Assembly: GCF_021432385.1 (NCBI RefSeq)
Contig: NZ_JAEACT010000002.1
Coordinates: 1,011,501-1,075,500 of the forward strand
From: Clostridium hydrogenum
GTDB lineage: Bacteria; Bacillota; Clostridia; Clostridiales; Clostridiaceae
Length of the DNA: 64,000 nucleotides
Direction of reading: 5' to 3'
The stretch's first letter is position 1, and every line of letters starts with the position of its first letter. Made by a program: the position numbers and the translations under genes. The notes beneath the pieces are model-generated. The model had not been told where the DNA came from and ran no database searches. It worked only from the letters and a program-made list of their open reading frames with translations. Of this stretch, positions 1-7,329 are shown in pieces.

Positions 1-1
1 T

Positions 2-253
2 TTAAGTGAAACTTATGGAAAAAATATAGGTGACATTTTAAGCTCAACTATGAAATTAGATAGTTTAAGAAATTCAGATATTACTGATAAATTAAATAAG
101 GTATATGAGCTTTTAAATAAAAACTTATATGACACAGAAGAATTTAAAAGTTTATTTGATTATTTAAGAACGTATTTAGGAGATTTAGATAAAGATATTA
201 TGAGAATAAGATTGGATATATCGGTTAGGAGAAAAAAGAATGCTCAAGGTTAG
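2..253 (+). CDS. C-terminal end of a Septu/retron-type AAA ATPase (PtuA-like), cut by window edge
   Basis: The reading frame is open from base 2, so the gene starts upstream of the window and only about 83 residues are visible. The tail pattern 'LSETYGKNIGDIL...LDSLRN' followed by a helical stretch ending 'LGDLDKDIMRIRLDI' resembles the C-terminus of the ABC/AAA-type ATPases that accompany HNH nucleases in Septu (PtuAB) and retron-Eco78-like defence systems. No Walker motif lies in the visible part. The stop overlaps the start of the HNH gene by 14 bases, which suggests translational coupling. The assignment is inferred mainly from this partner; family membership needs the upstream sequence. 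Confidence 0.55.
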   Translation, partial: LSETYGKNIGDILSSTMKLDSLRNSDITDKLNKVYELLNKNLYDTEEFKSLFDYLRTYLGDLDKDIMRIRLDISVRRKKNAQG

Positions 254-845
254 CAAAGAACAAGAACCTAACTTTTTATTAGAATACAAGAAAAAATATA
301 ATCCTAAATCGTGGAAAGAATATGATAAAGACAATATTAGAAATAAAATTAAAGAAAATATATTAGTTCTTGAACAAGAAGAATATTGTCCTTATTGTGA
401 AAAAAGGATATATACAAACGATGATGGTCATATAGAGCATATAAAACCAAGAGATTTGTTTCCAAAAGAATTTCAATCCTACGATAATATTATAGTTTCT
501 TGTAATGAAAAAAATAGCTGTGGAATTTATAAAAAGAATAATTATGATGATAAACTTATAAATCCGGTTATAGACAATCCTAACAATTATTTTTATTATA
601 GCATTGCGAATGGTGAAATAGTATCCAAAAATAATGATGAAAATAGCAAGGAATATATAAAGGCAAATTATACAATTGATATTTTAAACTTAAACAGTTA
701 TGAGTTAAAAGAAGCTAGAAAAGCCTTAATCGATATCTTAGAAGTTTATAGAGAAAATTATGAGGAGTACGATGAATACTTGCAGTTCTTTTTAAATGAT
801 GGTCACAATTTTCCAAGCTTAATTAAACAATACATGGAGCTGTAA
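240..845 (+). CDS. HNH endonuclease of the PtuB/TIGR02646 type (Septu or retron defence partner)
   Basis: 201 residues. An N-terminal 'EPNFLLEYKKKYNPKSW' block is followed by an HNH/zinc core: C50-x2-C53, then H64-x-E66-H67, N83, and C88 with C94 ('SCNEKNSCG'). This arrangement is characteristic of the HNH proteins paired with an ATPase in PtuAB anti-phage systems, where the nuclease degrades DNA once the ATPase complex is triggered. The ATG at 240 overlaps the end of the upstream ATPase gene, a typical two-gene operon layout. The domain looks intact and full length. Whether the system is a stand-alone Septu or the effector of a retron cannot be decided because the upstream flank is missing. 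Confidence 0.75.
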   Translation: MLKVSKEQEPNFLLEYKKKYNPKSWKEYDKDNIRNKIKENILVLEQEEYCPYCEKRIYTNDDGHIEHIKPRDLFPKEFQSYDNIIVSCNEKNSCGIYKKNNYDDKLINPVIDNPNNYFYYSIANGEIVSKNNDENSKEYIKANYTIDILNLNSYELKEARKALIDILEVYRENYEEYDEYLQFFLNDGHNFPSLIKQYMEL

Positions 846-866
846 GATTTGATGGGAGAGGGGGGG

Positions 867-962
867 ATGTTACCTAAAGAAATAAATTTAGAAGAAAGTA
901 TTGAGAATTATTTAGTTTCGGCCGTATATGAACAAGGGTATGCTTATTTTCAAATAAATTAG
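867..962 (+). pseudogene. N-terminal stub of a type I restriction HsdR-like gene
   Basis: A run of G's acts as ribosome binding site before an ATG at 867. The 31-residue peptide contains 'INLEESIENYLVSAVYEQGY', which resembles the beginning of HsdR/DEAD-helicase subunits of type I restriction enzymes ('E..LE..L...GYE.G'). The frame then stops at 960-962 in sequence unlike HsdR, and the stretch beyond is intergenic repeat material. I read it as the remnant of a deleted restriction gene next to the HNH defence gene. A real small protein is a less likely alternative. Confidence 0.45.
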
Positions 963-1029
963 CAAAATTAAGTTAGGTTGCTAAACTAAAAATTGTTTAC
1001 TGCAATTTAAAATTATTGCGAAGCATTAA

Positions 1030-1266
1030 ATCAGAGTACAGATGACAGAGCACAACGAAGCTTGATTTAACTTCCCTTACGTCATGTAAATCTTAAACAT
1101 AAATGTTATCAGTTCTGCTGATAACATTTATGTTACGATTGCGTAAGCAATCAAAATAAGTTTTAAGATTTTTCGTAGCAAAGATTATTAATATACAAAG
1201 TTTTATTGCATTACTAGTGACAGTGCATCTACCAAGTTAAAGAACCTACATGGGCTTAAGCCCAAA
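1030..1266. repeat. A-type inverted-repeat element, left part (copy A1, split by the IS)
   Basis: It begins with the 7-base-period motif 'cagagtacagatgacagag' and contains nested small hairpins: 'atgttatcag'/'ctgataacat' around 1101-1130 and 'gattgcgtaagcaatc' around 1138-1153. It also holds the 'gtaaatctta' block shared by all A copies. The last 30 bases ('aagttaaagaacctacatggg' and on, first 20 bases shared) also occur near 51262 and, inverted, near 10830. The element resumes at 2871 after the insertion sequence. Confidence 0.7.
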
Positions 1267-1354
1267 CAATGTCATCAACTTAAGGAAGCTTACAACAAAT
1301 TGAAGTAATATGGAATTTCATTAAAAGATTATTTTATTAAAAGATTATAACACA

Positions 1355-1395
1355 AATAATCCATTTAGTTGTTTAAATTAAATGGATTATTTTTA
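1355..1395. terminator. Hairpin terminator inside the IS, after the transposase gene
   Basis: The 13-bp arms 'aataatccattta' (1355-1367) and 'taaatggattatt' (1379-1391) are perfectly complementary. The right arm is followed by a T run, so it should terminate transcripts entering from the left flank. It lies downstream of the transposase stop on the other strand and may serve both directions. Confidence 0.65.
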
Positions 1396-1415
1396 CATAT
1401 TAATTTTCTTGTTTT

Positions 1416-2750
1416 TTAGCTATTAGGTTTATGATTTTGCATATACCTATTTCTACCTTTATATTTTATATGAGGATTACTTCTTCCAGGTCTAATTGGA
1501 ACTAAATTTTTTGTAATTTCATTCATCATATCTGTTTGCATAGCTTCTTGTTTTGCCGTGTCCTCTTCTATAACCATCTTAATTATATATTCTCTAAATT
1601 TGCCGACTAATATATTCATATTGACATTATAGCAATATTTTAATTTTCCTTCTTTATTTTTGCTTTCATCTACAATATAGTTAGCATCATTTTTGAAATC
1701 CTGAATCAAGTTAAATAACAACATTTGAGCATAAAAATCCTGTTCAACTATTATTGGCTTTTTACCTGAAATATTTTCAATATGAAGCTTATTTTTAATT
1801 ATGTCATAAGCTGTTTCAATCCCCCAACGTTTTGAATACAAAACACCTATTTCTTCTGTATTAAATTCTTCTTTTAGAATATTTGTAACCAAATATTCGT
1901 ATTCACCTGTATTTAGCTTGATCTTAACCATTCTTAATGGAACTTCTTTGAGCATAGAAGCCTTTTGCTTAAGAGCTTTATCTGATATATAAGCTAATCT
2001 ATTACCATTTGTTTTAAATTGAACAATTTCATCATCACTTTGCATAGAATTTCTTTCCTTATTAAAAGTATTTCCTTGAAGTCTAAATAGAAATTTAATA
2101 GGACACTCTAATAAAAACATTAACATTTCTGTAGAAAAATATCCTCTATCAAAAACGGTAATAATTTTTCTATCATATCCCAATGTTTCTAATGCATTGT
2201 AAATATTAGCTCCTGCTAAAACTCTTTCAGAGGTTTTATATTTTTCAATAATTGCATCAATCATTATATTATTTTCAATGTCATAAATACCAGATGCCCT
2301 AGCACGAGCCATTTTTCTTACATCCTCTTTATTGGGGTTTAAATATCCATAGGTTTGCCTCAGTTCTTCTGTGTTCGGTATTTCTAACACAGTACCATCA
2401 ATGGCAGTTATTATATAACCTTTATACAATTTATAATTAGGATCATCATATACACGCTTAATATGGTTTTTATTTAAATAAATAAATACTTCTGGATTTA
2501 AGTTTAATCTTTGTTTGCAGAATGCCTGTTTTGTAACAGCATCTTCTTTCTTACCAATACTTTTATAATAATTATTAATTTCCATAGTTGTAGTTAATCC
2601 TTTCCTGCATATGATATATTTCATTAAATCCTCAAAATTTAGTTTTCTATTTCTCGTAAATGCTTGTTTTTTTAACTGACCTATTTTCTTAGTTTCTCCT
2701 GTTTTTATTTCTTTAAAGCTTAGCATAATTCTCTCAAGTTTTTTTACCAT
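1416..2750 (-). CDS. IS4-family DDE transposase
   Basis: 444 residues, full length. The catalytic triad can be placed: D118 in 'AIDGT', D201 in 'VFDRGYFS', and E312 in the signature Y305-x2-R308-x3-E312-x6-K319, which is the canonical YREK spacing of IS4 transposases. The N-terminal ~90 residues form the DNA-binding part, and the C-terminus is basic ('RPGRSNPHIKYKGRNRY'). The start at 2750 is preceded by a purine-rich site (GGAGCTTCTTCTG on the minus strand). The gene is unbroken and lies within well-defined IS ends. The enzyme would catalyse cut-and-paste movement of the element. Confidence 0.93.
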   Translation of the reverse strand: MVKKLERIMLSFKEIKTGETKKIGQLKKQAFTRNRKLNFEDLMKYIICRKGLTTTMEINNYYKSIGKKEDAVTKQAFCKQRLNLNPEVFIYLNKNHIKRVYDDPNYKLYKGYIITAIDGTVLEIPNTEELRQTYGYLNPNKEDVRKMARARASGIYDIENNIMIDAIIEKYKTSERVLAGANIYNALETLGYDRKIITVFDRGYFSTEMLMFLLECPIKFLFRLQGNTFNKERNSMQSDDEIVQFKTNGNRLAYISDKALKQKASMLKEVPLRMVKIKLNTGEYEYLVTNILKEEFNTEEIGVLYSKRWGIETAYDIIKNKLHIENISGKKPIIVEQDFYAQMLLFNLIQDFKNDANYIVDESKNKEGKLKYCYNVNMNILVGKFREYIIKMVIEEDTAKQEAMQTDMMNEITKNLVPIRPGRSNPHIKYKGRNRYMQNHKPNS

Positions 2751-2860
2751 CAGAAGAAGCTCCTTTTTGCTTTAAATATAACATATAAAAATATATTTAA
2801 AAATAAAAAAAATTTGGATTTTTATAAAATCCAAATTTTTTTCTTAAGTTGAGGACATTG

Positions 2861-2935
2861 TAAGCCCAAACCCCTAGTAAGTGTATCCTTCACTGTACAC
2901 TGTACACTGTACACTGTCATCTGTACTCTGCTTTC
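2861..2935. repeat. A-type element, right part (copy A1) with IS target duplication
   Basis: Bases 2861-2870 are the second copy of the target duplication. From 2871 the A-type repeat continues: 'cccctagtaagtgtatcctt', then a 7-base-period tract of 'cactgta'/'cactgtc' units, ending 'tgtactctgctttctag'. Removing the IS plus one duplication rejoins it to 1266 and restores a continuous element. It ends exactly at the stop codon of the L,D-transpeptidase gene. Confidence 0.7.
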
Positions 2936-3630
2936 TAGTCCACCGGTTTCAACCCAAGTTTTTTATAAAATGAAGTATAAATTGTGTCACTAACATAAAG
3001 GTGGTTTTCCTTTTGAAACTTATGTACATAGTATTTCATACCTTCACCGTAAATTCCATCGGGATTTCCTGCGTAGTATCCTTTAGATTTTAAAATTTCT
3101 TGAAGTTCAAATACATCTGTGCCTCTCATACCTGGTTTTAAAATTCTCAAATTAGAACTAAAATTGGTGTATGGACTTCCAGTTACTATTACTTTTGTTC
3201 CTATGGGAGTTATTTTATATAATTGTTTAACATCATCGTTGTGCATTCTAATGCATCCATGTGAAGAACTCCATCCAATAGAAGTGGGGTAAAGGGTTCC
3301 ATGTATACCGTATTTTCCCCAGGGGACATTAAATCCCATCCACCTTCCTCCAAATCCCTCGCCCCAAGTATCCTTAGATATTATAGTCCAAGTGCCAATT
3401 GGTGATGGAGTTGAAGCTTTTCCGCTGGCAACAGTATAGGTTTTAAGTAATTTATCATCTTGGAATACAGCAAGTTGATTTGCAGTTATGTCAACTAAAA
3501 TTGTGATTTTCTTATTATGGTCATAGCTTGAAAGAGAATGATCCCTTGTTTTATAAAAATAAAATATTAAAATTATTTCAATAATTAGAATTATAATTAA
3601 TACTGTAACTATTTTTTTAAAACGCGACAT
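2935..3630 (-). CDS. Membrane-anchored L,D-transpeptidase (YkuD) with peptidoglycan-binding domain
   Basis: 231 residues. Residues 8-26 form one hydrophobic helix (signal anchor), so the enzyme faces the cell wall. The YkuD domain runs from about 42 to 150 with the hallmark H110-G-T and 'SHGCIRMHN', placing the catalytic cysteine at C126 and its histidine at H124. A PG_binding_1 domain follows (about 160-225: 'GMRGTDVFELQEILKSKGYY'). Such enzymes form 3-3 cross-links in peptidoglycan or attach molecules to stem peptides. The gene is single and transcribed leftward; its 3' end abuts a repeat element. The order of catalytic then binding domain is less common than the reverse but is known in clostridia. 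Confidence 0.9.
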   Translation of the reverse strand: MSRFKKIVTVLIIILIIEIILIFYFYKTRDHSLSSYDHNKKITILVDITANQLAVFQDDKLLKTYTVASGKASTPSPIGTWTIISKDTWGEGFGGRWMGFNVPWGKYGIHGTLYPTSIGWSSSHGCIRMHNDDVKQLYKITPIGTKVIVTGSPYTNFSSNLRILKPGMRGTDVFELQEILKSKGYYAGNPDGIYGEGMKYYVHKFQKENHLYVSDTIYTSFYKKLGLKPVD

Positions 3631-3941
3631 TTTGTATATTTCCCCCTTATAAAGTTCTTTAAGACGACTAAAATAAAATCCTCATTCTTTGTACTCCGAC
3701 TTCGGTTAATATAGTATATTAATAAGCTGATGAAGAAATGAGTGTTTTTAAAGTATAGATGTAAATTATTCGTGACACCTTTGTAATTTTACGGTATAAT
3801 AACTATATTAAGTAACTAGTTCGTTTATTATATAATTTTAATTAATAAATCATATTTGTTTTCGCACAATTTCTGTGTTCCTGAGAGATTTTAGGCATAT
3901 TAAATGATAAGTATCTTTAAAATTTGTATAGGGGTGAAAAT
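3631..3941 (+). promoter_or_regulatory. Intergenic region with sigma-A promoter for the DUF4912 gene
   Basis: A promoter is visible at 3772-3800: GTGACA, 17-base spacer, TATAAT. Its likely transcript has a leader of about 130 bases before the ATG at 3942, in which I see no riboswitch signature. The left part near 3630 holds the ribosome binding site of the divergent L,D-transpeptidase gene. Confidence 0.6.
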
Positions 3942-4451
3942 ATGTTAAATGATGATAAATCTTCAATAGTATTATTGGTACAAAACGCACACAATGTATT
4001 TTGTTATTTTAATATTTCGCCAATTTCCATAAAAGAATTTCAAGATAGATATGGGGAAAATGAATGGAGAAATTCTAAACCTGTTTTAAAGGTTTGTATG
4101 GTTTCAAATGGAATTGCATCTGAGGTGAAAATGATTTATATTGATGCTTTTGCAGATAATTGGTACATACATATGGATAAAGATGATATGGATTTGTTTG
4201 TAAAGATTGGAAGAGTACTTACAGATGATACTTTTGTATGTCTAGCTGTTTCTAATACAGTAACAACTCCTAGAGAAAATCAGTCAAGTGATTCAGCAGT
4301 TTATTATGTTGATGTTTCAACGGATTTCCTTGCACCTAATAGTATGCTGCCAAAATGTGATGAAAAATCAAATAATCCAAATGTTCATAAAGAACCTAAG
4401 CCGTATCCTTTCGCTGAGGGAAAAAAAAAATTAGAGAATATCCAAATTTAA
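3942..4451 (+). CDS. DUF4912 domain protein
   Basis: 169 residues from the ATG at 3942, chosen because 'ggggtgaaaatatg' places a ribosome binding site before it; a TTG 18 bases upstream lacks one. The pattern 'SIVLLVQNAHNVFCYFNISP' then 'W....PVLKVC' and a later 'TFVCLAVSNTVTTPR' matches DUF4912, an uncharacterised domain found in bacteria next to glycogen-like polysaccharide genes. The C-terminal ~35 residues are polar and probably disordered. The next gene encodes a GH57 enzyme 130 bases away, the usual partner of DUF4912, so the two probably share an operon. The function is unknown; a carbohydrate-linked role is inferred from the neighbour. Confidence 0.75.
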   Translation: MLNDDKSSIVLLVQNAHNVFCYFNISPISIKEFQDRYGENEWRNSKPVLKVCMVSNGIASEVKMIYIDAFADNWYIHMDKDDMDLFVKIGRVLTDDTFVCLAVSNTVTTPRENQSSDSAVYYVDVSTDFLAPNSMLPKCDEKSNNPNVHKEPKPYPFAEGKKKLENIQI

Positions 4452-4580
4452 TTATATGTTCTTATAAATATCATAGTGAATATTTTGATAGAAAAATACA
4501 AGAAACACTAAAGCAGTATCATGATTTATCAGTTTGTTCATCATCAGGGTTTAAGTAAACTTACTAGGGGGAATAAAATA

Positions 4581-6164
4581 ATGAAAAAAGGATATGTAGC
4601 TTTTGTACTTCACGGTCATATGCCATTTATTAGGCATCCAGAAATTAATGATGCACTTGAAGAAAGATGGCTATTTGAGGCAATGAGCGAATGTTATATA
4701 CCGCTTATAAATGTTTTTGATGGCCTTATCAAAGACAAAATAAAATTTAGGATGACAATGTCTATAACACCACCCTTAATGGCGATGCTTCAAGATGAAT
4801 ATCTTAATGAAAGATATATGGAGTACTTAACAAAATCCATAGAACTTTCTGAAAAAGAATTAATAAGAACAAAAAACAATTACGATGAAAGTAAAGTAGC
4901 ACAGTTTTATAACGATAAATTTAATGGATTACTAAAAACATATAAAAGTTATGAAAATAATTTAATGAATGCTTTTAAGAAGTTTGATAAGCTTGGATGT
5001 CTTGAAGTAATAACATGTTCAGCAACACATGCACTACTTCCATTAATTTCAATAAATCCAGAGGCCGTGCGAGCTCAAATAGCTACAGGAGTAGAATCAT
5101 ATATTGATACTATGGGTCATGCACCAAATGGAATATGGCTTCCAGAGTGTGCATATAGTTATTCGCTTGATAGTGTTTTGAAGGAATATGGAATAAAATA
5201 TTTTATTTCTGAAAGTAAGGCTGTACTCTATTCATCACCTAAACCTAAGTATGGTACAAATGCTCCAATAGCGCTTCCAAATGGTGTTTGTACCTTTGGA
5301 AGAGACATAGAATCGTCTTATCAAGTTTGGAGTAATTTTATGGGGTATCCTGGAGATTTTAGTTATAGGGAATTCTACAGAGATATAGGTTATACGCTGC
5401 CAATGGATTATATTAAGCCATATATAAATGCAGCAGGTATAAGAATAGATACGGGTTTTAAATATTATAAGATAACAGGTAATACTGAGCACAAAGAGAT
5501 TTACAACAGGGATGAAGCAATGGAAAAGGTTTTAAAGCATGGGACCCATTTTGCTGAGTGTAGGACTAAGCAAATTAACGAAATATCAAGTCATATGGAT
5601 AGACCGCCAATTATTACTTGTCCTTATGATGCTGAATTGTATGGTCATTGGTGGTTTGAAGGACCTGAATTTATAAATGCCTTTATAAGGAAAAGTGCGG
5701 AAGAATGGACATCATATGAACTTACAACGCCATCTGAATATTTAATACAAAATCCTATTGTTCAGTGTTGTACCCCAAATCCATCAAGTTGGGGCGAGAA
5801 TGGAGATTATTCTGTGTGGATAAACTCATCAAATCATTGGATATATCGGGATTTGCATAGATGTGAAGAGATAATGACAAGACTTGCAAATACGTATACT
5901 AAGCCAAGTGAGCTTCAAGAAAGGGCGTTAAATCAAGCTGCAAGAGAATTGATGTTAGCGGAGTCTTCAGATTGGCCTTTTATTATAAAGAATAATACAA
6001 CAGTTGAATATGCTGTCAAAAGAGTAAATACTCATGTGAATAGGTTTATGAGTATTTATGATAATATTACTAAGAACACTATTGAATCAAAGCTACTTGA
6101 GAAAATAGAGCAAATAGATAATATTTTCCCTAATGTAAATTACAGAAATTATTGTAAAAAGTAG
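4581..6164 (+). CDS. Glycoside hydrolase family 57 protein (DUF1957-type 1,4-alpha-glucan branching enzyme)
   Basis: 527 residues from the ATG at 4581 (site 'aggggg' upstream); an earlier in-frame ATG at 4521 lacks one. The N-terminal 'GYVAFVLHGHMPFIRHP' is the GH57 opening motif with its conserved HGHxP. 'GIWLPECAYS' carries the catalytic nucleophile glutamate, and 'CPYDAELYGHWWFEGP' carries the general-acid aspartate. The C-terminal DUF1957 region is helical. Characterised relatives form alpha-1,6 branches in glycogen-like glucans, so this enzyme may act in storage polysaccharide synthesis in the cytoplasm. The branching activity itself is inferred. Confidence 0.88.
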   Translation: MKKGYVAFVLHGHMPFIRHPEINDALEERWLFEAMSECYIPLINVFDGLIKDKIKFRMTMSITPPLMAMLQDEYLNERYMEYLTKSIELSEKELIRTKNNYDESKVAQFYNDKFNGLLKTYKSYENNLMNAFKKFDKLGCLEVITCSATHALLPLISINPEAVRAQIATGVESYIDTMGHAPNGIWLPECAYSYSLDSVLKEYGIKYFISESKAVLYSSPKPKYGTNAPIALPNGVCTFGRDIESSYQVWSNFMGYPGDFSYREFYRDIGYTLPMDYIKPYINAAGIRIDTGFKYYKITGNTEHKEIYNRDEAMEKVLKHGTHFAECRTKQINEISSHMDRPPIITCPYDAELYGHWWFEGPEFINAFIRKSAEEWTSYELTTPSEYLIQNPIVQCCTPNPSSWGENGDYSVWINSSNHWIYRDLHRCEEIMTRLANTYTKPSELQERALNQAARELMLAESSDWPFIIKNNTTVEYAVKRVNTHVNRFMSIYDNITKNTIESKLLEKIEQIDNIFPNVNYRNYCKK

Positions 6165-6171
6165 TTTTATC

Positions 6172-6210
6172 ATAAGCTTATATGTGCTTAAAAGTCATGT
6201 ATAAGCTTAT
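6172..6210. terminator. Hairpin after the GH57 gene
   Basis: An inverted repeat based on 'ataagcttat' occurs at 6172-6181 and 6201-6210, extended by a few pairs inward. No strong T run follows, so it may be a weak terminator or a processing stem. Confidence 0.35.
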
Positions 6211-6262
6211 ATTAAATAAAGAATAGAATCAGCACCGTTTGAGATATTTGGGAGGGATTTTA

Positions 6263-7222
6263 GTGGCTAATTGGTGGATGATCAATGATAAGTCTGGAGA
6301 AATGCTAATAGATTTTTGGGTTAAAAATGCTGTGGTTACGATTGGATGGAATGAAATTGGAAATGCATTAGATTATGAAACAAAGGACAAACTTCTAATT
6401 AGATGTGATGAAGTGTACAGTAAAGAAATGCCAGGAATAAGAATTCAGATTGAAAGTCAAGTTTGGAGATTTTCTAGAGAAATAGAAAATGGCGATAGAA
6501 TAATAACATATAATAATGTTACTGGTCAATACTACATAGGAATTGTAGCATCAGGATATGAATACAATCCAAATTTATATGCAGGACAGGCTCATACACT
6601 TAGAATTAAATGGGTTGATAAACGTATAAATGAGAACTTTGTATCTAAAGAGCTTAAAGATTCATTAAATCAAAACTCTGTTGTTTTCAGGGTGTTTAAC
6701 TGTGATTCAGAAATAGAGAGATTACTTATAAGTAATGGAAATGTAAAAGAAGCCTTAGATAAGGGAAAAGAAATTTATAATTCCGTTACAGAGTGTGTTA
6801 AAGATATGCTTTTAAAAATGGATGAGCACAAATTTAAGCAACTTGTAAAGGAAATGTTAACTTGTCTTAATTACAAGGTAAGCGCTAATTATGATAATAG
6901 TGAAGAAAATTCTTATTTAATAATAAGTGAAGATGAACTTGCTCTTACAAAGACTATAATAAGAGTTTGTTGCCTTAAGGACAATGAAACTAAGACAAGC
7001 CAAAATGTACTTGATCTTTTTTCTAGTTATAATGATAACATAAGAAAGTATGTAGTTATATCAAACAGTCCTATAAGTTTGCAGATTAGAAATGAAATTA
7101 GTGAAAAATATTATGTTGCTTTTTTATCAATTAATGATATAGTAAAAAAGCTATTTGAATGTTATGATAAAATGAGCGATGAAGTAAAAAAAGCGCTTTC
7201 TTTAAAAAGAGTTTATATTTAA
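6263..7222 (+). CDS. Mrr/EVE-like restriction-family protein with degenerate nuclease motif
   Basis: 319 residues from the GTG at 6263, chosen because GGGAGGG lies 7 bases upstream. The N-terminal ~160 residues ('WWMINDKSGEMLIDFWVKNAVVTIGW'; first 20 residues are the key part) match the PUA/EVE-like module that precedes Mrr nuclease domains. The C-terminal part begins 'MDEHKFKQLVKEMLTCLNYKV', the usual opening of the Mrr_cat fold. The expected D...(Q/E)xK catalytic pattern is not clear: 'SEENSYLIIS' and 'IIRVCCLKDN' occupy those positions, so the Gln/Glu appears lost. It may bind modified DNA or RNA without cleaving. It has its own terminator and is not in an obvious operon. Confidence 0.6.
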   Translation: MANWWMINDKSGEMLIDFWVKNAVVTIGWNEIGNALDYETKDKLLIRCDEVYSKEMPGIRIQIESQVWRFSREIENGDRIITYNNVTGQYYIGIVASGYEYNPNLYAGQAHTLRIKWVDKRINENFVSKELKDSLNQNSVVFRVFNCDSEIERLLISNGNVKEALDKGKEIYNSVTECVKDMLLKMDEHKFKQLVKEMLTCLNYKVSANYDNSEENSYLIISEDELALTKTIIRVCCLKDNETKTSQNVLDLFSSYNDNIRKYVVISNSPISLQIRNEISEKYYVAFLSINDIVKKLFECYDKMSDEVKKALSLKRVYI

Positions 7223-7245
7223 AGTAAGTAACACATTAGGATAAA

Positions 7246-7286
7246 TAAAAAGTGCGTTATATGATGTTTATAGCGTGCTTTTTTGT
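7246..7286 (+). terminator. Rho-independent terminator
   Basis: The arms 'aaaaagtgcgttata' and 'ttatagcgtgctttttt' pair with a few G-U pairs and end in a T run. It lies after the Mrr-like gene and before the M16 protease gene. Confidence 0.75.
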
Positions 7287-7329
7287 TTGTTTTAATGTAT
7301 AATTTTAATGTGCTGGGAGGAAGAAATTA

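Larger units (their letters stand above)
1267..2860 (-). mobile_element. Complete IS4-family insertion sequence, 1594 bp
   Basis: The terminal inverted repeats are 18 bp with one mismatch: 'caatgtcatcaacttaag' at 1267-1284, and the complement of 'cttaagttgaggacattg' at 2843-2860. Both sides are flanked by the same 10 bases, TAAGCCCAAA (1257-1266 and 2861-2870), the target-site duplication length expected for IS4 elements. One intact transposase gene lies inside on the minus strand. A bidirectional hairpin (1355-1391) lies between the gene's 3' end and the left terminus. The target is a repeat element, not a gene. With intact ends, duplication and reading frame, the copy looks recent and possibly active. 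Confidence 0.9.

Noticed and set aside
2880..2935. 7-base repeat tract considered as CRISPR-like
   Set aside because: Units are 7 bases without spacers; it is a microsatellite-like terminus of the A-type element.
3860..3900. Possible riboswitch ('tgagagattttagg')
   Set aside because: The short match to glycine-type leaders lacks the rest of the conserved core, and the downstream gene (DUF4912) does not fit.
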